This document shows, one piece after another, positions 32,210 through 39,495 of a stretch of DNA of 39,495 nucleotides; the first letter of the stretch is position 1; each line of letters opens with the position of its first letter. Origin of the DNA: Rhizobium leucaenae USDA 9039. GTDB lineage: Bacteria; Pseudomonadota; Alphaproteobacteria; Rhizobiales; Rhizobiaceae. The position numbers were made by a program, and so were the translations under genes. A model generated the notes under the pieces. That model was not told the DNA's origin and searched no databases. It worked only from the letters and a program-made list of their open reading frames with translations. The stretch lies in NCBI RefSeq assembly GCF_000426285.1, contig NZ_AUFB01000033.1, positions 1 to 39,495 of the forward strand, given 5' to 3'.

Positions 32210-33304
32210 ATGAATATCATGATAACGGGCAATATGGGTTATGTCGGGCCGGCGGTCGTCTCCCATATTCGCCAGCAATTGGATGATTGCACGATCATTG
32301 GTGTCGATACCGGCCTGTTCGGCCATTGTCTGACCGAGCCTTGCTTGCCGGAACATCTGGTCGACGTACAAATTTTCAGCGATGTCAGAGATTTGACGCC
32401 GGATCTTTTTAGCGGAATAGACGCCGTCATCCATTTGGCTGCGATCTCGAACGATCCGATGGGCGTCCGCTTCGAAAAGGTCACTGATGAGATCAATCAC
32501 CGCGCCACGCTGCGCACCGCCGAACTTGCTGCAGAGAGTGGAGTCGGGCGATTTGTCTTTGCGTCCAGTTGCTCGATGTACGGCTATGCCGAAGCGGGAG
32601 CGCGGCGTGAAACCGATCCCCTCAATCCGCTGACGGCATACGCCCGTTCCAAGGTCGCCGCGGAGGCCGGATTGCGGGATATATCCACGCGAACGAACAT
32701 GATCATAACGGCCCTTCGATTTTCGACAGCGTGCGGTTTTTCCGGCCGGATGAGGCTTGATCTCGTGCTTAACGACTTTGTGGCGTCGGCTCTGTCGACC
32801 GGCCGGGTTTCGGTTCTGAGCGACGGTTCGCCGTGGCGACCACTGATCCATGTTCGCGATATGGCACGCGCGATCGAATGGGCTCTGCAACGTGCGGAGC
32901 ATGACGGGTTCCTGGCGATCAATGTCGGATGTGAAGAGTGGAATTACCAGGTCCGCGAGCTTGCTGAAGCCGTCAAAGCGGCGATGCCGGGTGTGGACGT
33001 CGACATCAACGCCAATGCACCGCCAGACAAGCGCTCTTATCGGGTCAATTTCGATCTCTTCCGCTCGCTGGCCCCAGATCATCAACCAAGAATGACGTTG
33101 CCTGCCGCCGTTGCCGACATTCACGATGGCCTTATGGTGTCCGGTTTCAAGGATGCCAATTACCGCTCGTCTGATCTGGTCCGCTTGAATGTCCTGACGC
33201 GAGGCATCGAAAGCGGCCTGCTCGATGACGACGTCCGATGGTTGGATCGCCGGTCGGTACTTCCTCGCGATCAATTATCGCTTCCGCTTCGCCGCGAAGC
33301 TTAG
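32210..33304 (+). CDS. NAD-dependent epimerase/dehydratase (extended SDR)
   Basis: This 364-aa nucleotide-sugar enzyme has the Rossmann motif GNMGYVG (7-13), catalytic Ser120 in FASSCSMYG, Tyr144 and Lys148 (YARSK). It also has IHLAAISNDP, a mark of the group commonly encoded beside rfbF and RmlC-like genes. It could act as a 4-ketoreductase, epimerase or dehydratase on the CDP-sugar. Members of the CDP-glucose 4,6-dehydratase group have a different overall pattern, so I do not call it RfbG. GGAAAGG before ATG 32210 fixes the start, 59 bases after exoP. Confidence 0.85.
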   Translation: MNIMITGNMGYVGPAVVSHIRQQLDDCTIIGVDTGLFGHCLTEPCLPEHLVDVQIFSDVRDLTPDLFSGIDAVIHLAAISNDPMGVRFEKVTDEINHRATLRTAELAAESGVGRFVFASSCSMYGYAEAGARRETDPLNPLTAYARSKVAAEAGLRDISTRTNMIITALRFSTACGFSGRMRLDLVLNDFVASALSTGRVSVLSDGSPWRPLIHVRDMARAIEWALQRAEHDGFLAINVGCEEWNYQVRELAEAVKAAMPGVDVDINANAPPDKRSYRVNFDLFRSLAPDHQPRMTLPAAVADIHDGLMVSGFKDANYRSSDLVRLNVLTRGIESGLLDDDVRWLDRRSVLPRDQLSLPLRREA

Positions 33305-33382
33305 AGCAGCGCGACCCGCTGGAACTGCGGGCGCCTGAGAAAAGCGTTAGGACTGTCGAGTATTGGCCGAGGTTAAAGTCCA

Positions 33383-33961
33383 ATGATGTTCCGCAGCACC
33401 GGTTTGAAAGGGTCAAGTGTGATAGATCTTGACCTGAAGGGCGATGACAGAGGTTTTTTTGCGCGCGTCTTCTGCGACGATGAATTTCGACAGGCTGACT
33501 TGCCGCTGGACATTGTTCAGGTCAATACGACGTGGAGCGCCCGGACGGGCACACTTCGTGGTATGCACTATCAATTGCAGCCCGCCGCAGAGATAAAGGT
33601 CGTACGGTGCATTCGAGGCGCGATTTGGGACTGCATCCTTGATTTGCGGCCCGACTCCAAAACCTTCGGCAGATGGTTCGGAGAGCTCCTATCGGCGCAA
33701 AATCGGCGGATGATGTATGTGCCGAAAGGCTGTGCCCATGGCCTGATCACCCTGACAGACGATGTCGAGATTATCTACTTTATGGGTACAGCCTATGCGC
33801 CCGAATACGAACGGGGCGTGCGATGGAACGATCCTTATTTCGCCATCGCCTGGCCAAACCAACCCATTGAATTGTCTGAGAAGGACGCCGCCTGGCCATC
33901 TTTCGATCCCGTCTTTCACGGTGTCGAGACTTTCCGCGGCTTGGGAACGAGCGAGGAATAG
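33383..33961 (+). CDS. dTDP-4-dehydrorhamnose 3,5-epimerase-like protein (RmlC family)
   Basis: This 192-aa cupin-fold epimerase acts on 4-keto-deoxysugar nucleotides. The RmlC motif TLRGMHYQL carries catalytic His62. EIKVVRCIRGAIWDCILDLR (70-89), Tyr132 in EIIYFMGTAY and RWNDP with Asp150 are also present, so the catalytic His/Tyr pair of the family is kept. C3-only and C3/C5 epimerases cannot be told apart by eye. Because a cytidylyltransferase, not a thymidylyltransferase, follows, the substrate may be a CDP-sugar. ATG 33383 is used; ATG 33386 is possible. RBS AGGTTAAAG is moderate. Confidence 0.88.
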   Translation: MMFRSTGLKGSSVIDLDLKGDDRGFFARVFCDDEFRQADLPLDIVQVNTTWSARTGTLRGMHYQLQPAAEIKVVRCIRGAIWDCILDLRPDSKTFGRWFGELLSAQNRRMMYVPKGCAHGLITLTDDVEIIYFMGTAYAPEYERGVRWNDPYFAIAWPNQPIELSEKDAAWPSFDPVFHGVETFRGLGTSEE

Positions 33962-34053
33962 TTTTCGTGCACTATCAAGACCTTGGCGAGTTCACGCGCC
34001 GACATTCGGGCAGGCAGCAGATGTTCTGAGGAAGATGTCTCAAGGAGGATCGT

Positions 34054-34830
34054 ATGAAAGTCGTTATTCTCGCTGGTGGTTATGGCAGCAGGCTATCTGA
34101 AGAAACGACACTGCGCCCTAAGCCGATGGTGGAGGTGGGCGGGCGACCGATCATCTGGCATATCATGAAGTTATATTCTCACTTTGGCTTCAACGAATTC
34201 GTTGTCCTTGCGGGCTATAAAGCGGACCATATCAAGACCTATTTCCTGAACTACGCAATGTGCAAAAGCGACTTTACGGTAGACCTCGCAACAGGTGAGG
34301 TGACTGTCGTAAAATCAAACGTAGAACCCTGGAAGGTAACCGTTCTCGACACTGGCGTCGAAACGATGACCGGAGGACGAATCAAGCGCGCTCGCCACAT
34401 CATTGGGGACGAACGGTTTTTACTGACCTATGGTGACGGCGTTTCCGACACCAATATTCAAAAATCGATTGAATTGCACGAAAGAGATGGAAACTGGATC
34501 ACGCTGACCGCCGTGACCCAGCCTGGACGTTATGGCGCGCTTAGTCTGTCGCAAGACGCGACGCGCGTCCGCTCATTTCGGGAAAAGCGAGCCAGCGACG
34601 GTGGGTTGATCAATGGAGGCTTCTTTGTCTGTGAGCCTGAGGTCTATGATCTGATCGACGGCGATGACGATATGTGGGAGGACGCGCCGATGACCCGGGC
34701 CGTGTCGCTCGGCAAGGTCGGATCCTATTGGCATCGTGGCTACTGGCAAAGCATGGATTCCCTGCGCGATAAAATGGTGCTCGAAAAGGCTTGGGAGAGC
34801 GGCAATCCTCCTTGGGCGATTTGGAAGTAA
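34054..34830 (+). CDS. rfbF: Glucose-1-phosphate cytidylyltransferase
   Basis: This 258-aa enzyme makes CDP-glucose from CTP and glucose-1-phosphate, the entry point to CDP-deoxysugars. It has the nucleotidyltransferase motif VILAGGYGSRLSEETTLRPK and PMVEVGGRPIIWHIMK, then YGDGVSD with the metal Asp, and the family-specific INGGFFVCEPEVYDLI and YWQSMDS. AAGGAGG before ATG 34054 is a strong ribosome-binding site. It follows the RmlC-like gene by 92 bases and precedes an AT-rich gap and exoY. No rfbG (CDP-glucose 4,6-dehydratase) is adjacent. Confidence 0.93.
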   Translation: MKVVILAGGYGSRLSEETTLRPKPMVEVGGRPIIWHIMKLYSHFGFNEFVVLAGYKADHIKTYFLNYAMCKSDFTVDLATGEVTVVKSNVEPWKVTVLDTGVETMTGGRIKRARHIIGDERFLLTYGDGVSDTNIQKSIELHERDGNWITLTAVTQPGRYGALSLSQDATRVRSFREKRASDGGLINGGFFVCEPEVYDLIDGDDDMWEDAPMTRAVSLGKVGSYWHRGYWQSMDSLRDKMVLEKAWESGNPPWAIWK

Positions 34831-35085
34831 CCGGCCGGTATAACCAGTTATTTGACACCGGATCGCCTGATCTTATGCAAGACCTATCGTAATAGTCTCA
34901 AACCTGAGCCGCCGTTCGCCGTGCTGGAAATGCGGCGTCCAAAGAGCGCGCGTATAATCATCTAGATTTAAGCCTTTCCGGTATTTATATATTTTGAGTT
35001 GTACTTATAATGGACTAATTGTTCTTACGTTGTAGTTGAATTATGATATGTAATTAGCTGTGGAAAGCGAATTTGGGGTGCCATC
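34831..35085. promoter_or_regulatory. AT-rich promoter region of exoY
   Basis: The 255 bases contain no gene. From about 34950 to 35060 the sequence is strikingly AT-rich, with TATAAT at 34953-34958 and 35006-35011 as possible -10 elements; matching -35 boxes are not clear. In S. meliloti the small repressor gene exoX lies upstream of exoY; no such frame is seen here. AT-rich targets before exoY fit MucR/Ros-type control, as an inference. Confidence 0.5.
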
Positions 35086-35766
35086 ATGAAAGGTGACAAT
35101 AAACTCCCAAGTTGTTCGATTTACACGCCCTATCCCATCGACGATTGTTCCCCTATCGGAGGAACACCAAAGCGCATATTCGATATCGTCGCCGCTTCTC
35201 TCATAATTCTCGTATTTGCGCCGCTTTTCGTGTTGATTGCCCTTGCAATTAAACTGTTCGACGGCGGTGATATCTTTTATGGGCACCGGCGCATCGGTCA
35301 TAACGGCAAGCCGTTCTTCTGTTTCAAGTTTCGCACGATGGTGCCCGATAGTGATCAGCGCCTCGCCGCATATCTCAAATCGGACCCTGTCGCACGTGCT
35401 GAATGGGCCGCCAACCGCAAACTGCGCCGTGACGAGCGCGTCACCGGTATCGGCTTTGTCTTGCGTAGGCTCAGTCTCGATGAACTGCCGCAGCTCTTGA
35501 ATGTGATCCGCGGCGAGATGAGCCTTGTCGGCCCACGCCCAATCGTGCGTGAGGAGATCCAACTTTATGGCGAATACAGCCAATACTATCTCCGGTCTAG
35601 GCCGGGCATCACAGGTGCATGGCAAGCCAGTGGCCGCAACGATATCTCATACGATCAGCGGGTTAGGATCGATCAACAGTATGTGGAGCATTGGACCTTC
35701 TCCCGCGACCTCATGATTATCCTGAAGACGGTACCCGTGGTCTTATCGACCCGTGGTTCGTGTTGA
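35086..35766 (+). CDS. exoY: Undecaprenyl-phosphate hexose-1-phosphate transferase, ExoY-like
   Basis: This 226-aa membrane-associated enzyme starts polysaccharide assembly by moving galactose-1-phosphate (or a related hexose) to undecaprenyl phosphate. It has the bacterial sugar transferase pattern: KRIFDIVAASLIILVFAPLF (29-48) as membrane anchor, YGHRRIGHNGKPFFCFKFRTM (its RIG...KFRTM core at 69-85), DELPQLLNVIRGEMSLVGPR (132-151), and RPGITGAWQASGRN (172-185). The preceding AT-rich region and GGGG upstream of ATG 35086 support the start. exoF follows after 119 bases, in the same order as in S. meliloti. Confidence 0.92.
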   Translation: MKGDNKLPSCSIYTPYPIDDCSPIGGTPKRIFDIVAASLIILVFAPLFVLIALAIKLFDGGDIFYGHRRIGHNGKPFFCFKFRTMVPDSDQRLAAYLKSDPVARAEWAANRKLRRDERVTGIGFVLRRLSLDELPQLLNVIRGEMSLVGPRPIVREEIQLYGEYSQYYLRSRPGITGAWQASGRNDISYDQRVRIDQQYVEHWTFSRDLMIILKTVPVVLSTRGSC

Positions 35767-35885
35767 CGCAGACGGCATAAATAGGCGCGGGTCTGGACGT
35801 TTTGCCATCGCTCAGGGGAAGCCGGCAGAGTCACAACAATGGCCCGTTGTTGGGTTGGGCTCCGCCGTTAACAGGAAGCTTGATT

Positions 35886-37169
35886 ATGCGCTCGAAGCAT
35901 CGGCTCTTGACTGCCGTCGCGGTGCGACGGACGAGTGGATTGCACCGCCTTCCCGGCTGCATCCTTCCCGCACTTGTCGCTCTTTTGGTCGCAATGCCGG
36001 GTTTGGCCGATGAATACAAGCTCGGAATAATGGACAAGCTGTCCATCCGCGTCGTCGAGTGGCAGACGGCCGAGGGGAAATTCCGCGAGTGGCCCGGCAT
36101 AACCGGTGAATATCTCGTGGGCCCGAACGGCGGCGTGGCGCTGCCGTTTGCCGGCGAATTGAAGGTTGCCGGTCGGACGACGGCGGACGTCGCGCAGGAA
36201 ATCGCTCATAATCTTCAGATGCGCTTCGGCTTGTCGGATCTCCCGGAGGCCTCGGTCGAAATTCTCGAATTCCGGCCGATCTTCGTTGCCGGCGAAGTCC
36301 ACGCGCCAGGCAAATATCCTTACGATCCAGAGATGACGGTGCTTAAGGCCGTGAGCCTTGCGGGGGGCATGCGGCGCGGCTTGGACGAAGGCCAACGTTA
36401 CGAACGTGACTTCATCAATGCCCAGGGCGGTTACGACGTCCTCATCGCCGAACACGACCGGCTAGTGGCCAAGCGTGCCCGGCTGATGTCGGAAGAGGAG
36501 GGCAGCGATGCCATTCGAGTGCCGGAGGAACTGAAATCCAATCCAAAAGCCGCCAAGCTCATTCAAGATGAAACTGCGATTATGGAGACAAACCGCAGTT
36601 CTGTCGGTCTTCGCCTGAAGGGTCTCGATGAGCTCAGAACACTCTATGGCAATGAGATCGGATCGCTTGAAAAGAAGATGGACAATCAAAGCCACCAACT
36701 CGATCTCTACAGAAAAGAGCTGGACAGGACAGCCAAGCTGGCCGATCAGGGGCTTGTGACCTCCGCGCGCGTCCTCGGCCTGGAAACCACCCTTTCCGAA
36801 ACACAGAGCAATATGCTCGACATCGATGCGGCGTCGCTACGTGCCAAGCAGGAGATGAACAAGGCAGCACTTGATTCGGTCGACCTACAAAATGAACAAA
36901 AATCCAAGCGTGCAGCCGAATTTTTGGAGACGCAGCAGCAGCTCGACGAGAACGCGCTGAAAACGATCATGTACAAGCGGCTGATGAACGAGGCCCTGGT
37001 CAACTCGCCCGCAGCATCGCAGTTGGCCGGCGGCGACGACAGCAAACTGATCAGCTACACGGTGGTAAGAACGGTCGACGGAAAAGTACAGGAAATCCCG
37101 GCGGGCGAGAGCACGCCGCTTTTCCCCGGCGATCTCGTGAAAGTCGCGATCGCCAATGGACGGTCGTAA
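35886..37169 (+). CDS. exoF: Polysaccharide export protein, ExoF-like
   Basis: This 427-aa envelope protein takes part in polymer export. A long signal-like N-terminus (LPALVALLVAMPGLA, about 29-43) leads into a polysaccharide export domain (ADEYKLGIMDKLSIRVVEWQ; PNGGVALPFAGELKVAGRTT) and an SLBB-like repeat (FVAGEVHAPGKYPY). A long coiled-coil region follows (about 185-370, Leu/Lys/Glu-rich), absent from standard Wza but typical of ExoF. ATG 35886 is preceded by AGGAAG; in-frame codons further upstream are not coding-like. Confidence 0.9.
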   Translation: MRSKHRLLTAVAVRRTSGLHRLPGCILPALVALLVAMPGLADEYKLGIMDKLSIRVVEWQTAEGKFREWPGITGEYLVGPNGGVALPFAGELKVAGRTTADVAQEIAHNLQMRFGLSDLPEASVEILEFRPIFVAGEVHAPGKYPYDPEMTVLKAVSLAGGMRRGLDEGQRYERDFINAQGGYDVLIAEHDRLVAKRARLMSEEEGSDAIRVPEELKSNPKAAKLIQDETAIMETNRSSVGLRLKGLDELRTLYGNEIGSLEKKMDNQSHQLDLYRKELDRTAKLADQGLVTSARVLGLETTLSETQSNMLDIDAASLRAKQEMNKAALDSVDLQNEQKSKRAAEFLETQQQLDENALKTIMYKRLMNEALVNSPAASQLAGGDDSKLISYTVVRTVDGKVQEIPAGESTPLFPGDLVKVAIANGRS

Positions 37170-37234
37170 AGGCCAGGAATCCGGTATTGGAATCCTGCAT
37201 TGTTGATTTAAACCTTTAAACACGCGGCATTGTC

Positions 37235-38497
37235 ATGCGTATCAGAATGGGACGCATCGCCTCTCCGGACGAAAATGCGGTCTACGGCACGATTGCCGTC
37301 GCTGCCACGGTGTTCCTGTCGGCATATTCAGCGATCTACGGCTCAGTCTTCATCCTGATCTTTTACGCGATTTGGTTCCCGCTCGTACTGACCGACTATC
37401 GCCTGGTGATCGGAAATCCAAGCCGGCTCTACTGGGTTGTGGGCTTTGGAGTCTTTGCCTGCGTCTCCTTTACCTGGTCAGCGGTCCCTGACCTCTCGCT
37501 GCGAGGCGGTCTTCAATATCTGTCGACAATCGTCTGCGCGCTGATCGCATCACGCTTGATCAGCATTCGCACGATGTTATCCGGTCTTAGCATCGGGGTC
37601 GCAGTGGTGCTCGTCTACTCCCTCCTCTTTGGCGAGTTCAGCTATGATCCGTTGGATGGCAAATACAGCTTTGTCGGTGCCTTCGGTTCGAAAAACCAGC
37701 TTGGCCTCTACGCCTCCCTTGGCGCCTACACCGGTCTCGTGTGCTTTTTCGTCATGCGATCAGGTGTCACGTCACGTGTATGGTCGGCGTTTTCCTGCGC
37801 CTTCGCTCTGTTTTGCCTGAGCGCATCGCAATCCGCGACCTCAGCGATCACCCTCGTGGTCGCAATCGCTGCCGTTTTTGTCGGCATGTTCCTCAGACGA
37901 TTTGCGCCGCCACATCGCACAGTTTTCTTTCTCGTACTGTTCCCATTGGCGATCGTGGCGCTTTTGATCTGCGCAAGTACCGGCCTGTTCGACATTCTCC
38001 TCGGCATGTTCGGCAAGGATACGACTTTGACAGGCCGTACCTATCTCTGGCAGCGCGGCTTTGAGATTGCGCAGGAAAACCCGATTTTGGGTGAAGGCTT
38101 TCAAAGTTTTTGGGTGCAGGGCTTTTCAAGGGCGGAAATTCTCTGGGAGCAGTTCTACATCCCGTCTCGCACCGGCTTCCATTTCCACAACACCTATATC
38201 GAAACAATGGTGGAGCTTGGATATGTCGGTCTTTTCCTGCTGAGCATCATTGTCATCTTGCTCCTGGCTGGGCAACTGAAACGGCTTCTGGCGACAAGCT
38301 CATGTCGGGAAGACGTGGTCATGCTCGGATTTACGATCCTTTTCATCAGCCGGTCATTCGTCGAGATCGATTTTCTCAATCAGTACACCATCGGCTCTTT
38401 CCTTATCTATTACGCCGCAGGCTTGATTGCCCGTCCGATGGTCAGCGGTCAGGAGAAAAAGGCCGACTCATATGCAATGTCATTGCGCCCGGTTTGA
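37235..38497 (+). CDS. exoQ: Wzy/O-antigen-ligase-type polymerase, ExoQ-like
   Basis: This 420-aa inner-membrane protein with about ten to twelve helices is the probable repeat-unit polymerase. It shows the O-antigen ligase/polymerase pattern: an N-terminal set of helices, the conserved GAFGSKNQLGLYASLGAYTG loop (about 149-168), the large periplasmic loop TLTGRTYLWQRGFEIAQENP with ILGEGFQSFW, and HNTYIETMVELGYVGLFLLS. Position after exoF matches S. meliloti exoQ. The start ATG 37235 has only a weak ribosome-binding site. Confidence 0.9.
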   Translation: MRIRMGRIASPDENAVYGTIAVAATVFLSAYSAIYGSVFILIFYAIWFPLVLTDYRLVIGNPSRLYWVVGFGVFACVSFTWSAVPDLSLRGGLQYLSTIVCALIASRLISIRTMLSGLSIGVAVVLVYSLLFGEFSYDPLDGKYSFVGAFGSKNQLGLYASLGAYTGLVCFFVMRSGVTSRVWSAFSCAFALFCLSASQSATSAITLVVAIAAVFVGMFLRRFAPPHRTVFFLVLFPLAIVALLICASTGLFDILLGMFGKDTTLTGRTYLWQRGFEIAQENPILGEGFQSFWVQGFSRAEILWEQFYIPSRTGFHFHNTYIETMVELGYVGLFLLSIIVILLLAGQLKRLLATSSCREDVVMLGFTILFISRSFVEIDFLNQYTIGSFLIYYAAGLIARPMVSGQEKKADSYAMSLRPV

Positions 38498-38674
38498 AGG
38501 GGCCAAGCCAGGGGGAAAGCGCGAAGCGATCATGAAAGCGTAAGGCTCTTACTTTGTAGATATCGGCTTCCAACGCCTCCCGCAAATGCGAGTTCGTTAA
38601 CAGCGTTAGGGAATGCATATCGAATACCGACCTTGGAAAATGAATAGATCACCATCACGAGAAGCAGCTCGTCC

Positions 38675-39495
38675 ATGACAAATACAAAGCCGAACGATGG
38701 GCAGTTCTATGCGTTGCATTTGCTTCGCGGTATCGCAGCAATATTGGTCATGCTTCTTCATCTCCACGGATACCTGACAGACGAACCAAATTTCGTCCCC
38801 AGCGGCCATCTTGCCGTTGACCTCTTTTTCGTCCTTAGCGGATTTGTGATCGCCTATTCTTATGACGACAAACTAAAGTCTGGAATGGTGTTCAAACAGT
38901 TCGCCGCCGTGCGTCTCATACGACTGTTTCCACTTTACGCGCTTTCGATCGCAATCGCGTTATTGATTGTGGCAATAACGGTGGCGGAAAAAGGATGGGG
39001 CGCCTATTCACGGCTGGACTTGCTGGGCACCTTCTTGTGTTCGTCACTCTTTCTGCCTACACCGCCGCCGCTTTCGACATTTCCCGAGATCCTCTTTCCC
39101 TGGAACGGCCCTGCCTGGTCGCTGTTCTTCGAGCTGCTGATCAATTTTGCCTATGGCTTGGTCGCCGTGAAATTAAGCGGACGGGCGCTGACTGCAGCGA
39201 TCATTGGCGCAGCATTCTTTCTCGTGGTCGCCTCTCTCCATTTCGGAACGTTGGAAGGCGGTGCGACCTGGGCCACTTATCCTGTCGGTTTTCCACGGGT
39301 GATCTTCTCGTTTTCGCTCGGCATCGTAATCAAGCGCTATTGGATGCGGCCGGTGCAACAATCCCGCATCGGACCATGGCTATTGTCGGTCCTTTGCATC
39401 GCAGTCCTGGTGTTTGATCCAGGCGATGCGCTTCGACCCTATTACAATCTGTTCGTAATCATTCTCCTCTGGCCGCTGGTCGTGATCATGGCGTC
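38675..39495 (+). CDS. exoZ: Acyltransferase 3 family protein, ExoZ-like, 3' end outside the window
   Basis: From ATG 38675 an open frame of 273 codons continues to the right edge with no stop. It encodes a multi-pass membrane acyltransferase: FYALHLLRGIAAILVMLLHL with the catalytic His region, GHLAVDLFFVLSGFVIAYSY, RLIRLFPLYALSIAIALLIV and NGPAWSLFFELLINFAYGLV are hallmarks of the OafA/ExoZ family. ExoZ acetylates succinoglycan in S. meliloti and follows exoQ there, as here. The S. meliloti protein is about 317 aa (from memory), so most of this one is visible. The 177 bases between exoQ and this gene contain no other gene. Confidence 0.88.
   Translation, partial: MTNTKPNDGQFYALHLLRGIAAILVMLLHLHGYLTDEPNFVPSGHLAVDLFFVLSGFVIAYSYDDKLKSGMVFKQFAAVRLIRLFPLYALSIAIALLIVAITVAEKGWGAYSRLDLLGTFLCSSLFLPTPPPLSTFPEILFPWNGPAWSLFFELLINFAYGLVAVKLSGRALTAAIIGAAFFLVVASLHFGTLEGGATWATYPVGFPRVIFSFSLGIVIKRYWMRPVQQSRIGPWLLSVLCIAVLVFDPGDALRPYYNLFVIILLWPLVVIMA

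Noticed and set aside
32183..33274. 363-codon minus-strand reading frame opposite the epimerase gene
   Set aside because: No family-like motifs, and the + strand has a complete extended-SDR protein with a good ribosome-binding site; it is a by-product of high GC codon use.
1..39495. CRISPR arrays, rRNA or tRNA genes, phage or toxin-antitoxin and defence systems
   Set aside because: Looked for repeats with regular spacing, RNA gene signatures and typical defence proteins; none was seen in the window.

Overview
The window reads as chromosome or megaplasmid DNA of a Rhizobiaceae member (Rhizobium/Sinorhizobium/Agrobacterium relatives). The basis is protein content: ABC importers with a LacI regulator in the operon, a DUF3606 protein, an acid-phosphatase/di-heme-peroxidase pair, and above all genes recognisable as the succinoglycan-type exoK, exoL, exoA, exoP, exoY, exoF, exoQ and exoZ. 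This is recognition by eye; no database search was possible.

Layout. (1) 1-900: the start of an IS256-family transposase running off the left edge, then a small membrane protein. (2) 1165-8808: a carbohydrate uptake and catabolism locus. A MalK-type ATPase gene diverges from an operon of Tat-exported binding protein, two permeases, LacI regulator, FucU-like mutarotase and PfkB sugar kinase. Two identical 14-bp palindromes (ATGAAACGTTTCAT) 88 bp apart lie between the divergent genes and are probable operators of the LacI protein. (3) 9047-18512: a mixed region with malQ, a short tyrosine/arginine-rich lipoprotein, a DUF3606 protein, a phosphoesterase divergent from a di-heme cytochrome c peroxidase, a GH15 hydrolase, a cupin and small hypotheticals. 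(4) 18855-21852: a polar amino-acid-type ABC importer (binding protein, two permeases, ATPase) with a strong hairpin after the binding-protein gene.

(5) 22691-39495, all on the + strand: an exopolysaccharide locus. It starts with a sugar C-methyltransferase, a DUF4910 aminopeptidase-fold protein and an SDR, overlapped as one translationally coupled unit. Next come exoK-exoL-exoA, a 61-codon remnant that looks like the two ends of exoM joined by an internal deletion, and exoP. A nucleotide-sugar set follows (NAD-dependent epimerase/dehydratase, RmlC-like 3,5-epimerase, glucose-1-phosphate cytidylyltransferase), then exoY-exoF-exoQ and an exoZ-like acyltransferase cut by the right edge.

Interpretation. 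ExoY would load the first hexose-1-phosphate on the lipid carrier, ExoA and ExoL would extend it, ExoQ polymerise, ExoP and ExoF control length and export, ExoK trim the polymer, and the ExoZ-like protein acylate it. The CDP-sugar set plus the C-methyltransferase suggest a branched, C-methylated deoxysugar in a polymer that has lost the later succinoglycan glycosyltransferases. No CDP-glucose 4,6-dehydratase, exoM, exoO, exoN, exoH or exoX is present in the window. The hybrid layout and the DUF4910 protein are the most unusual parts.
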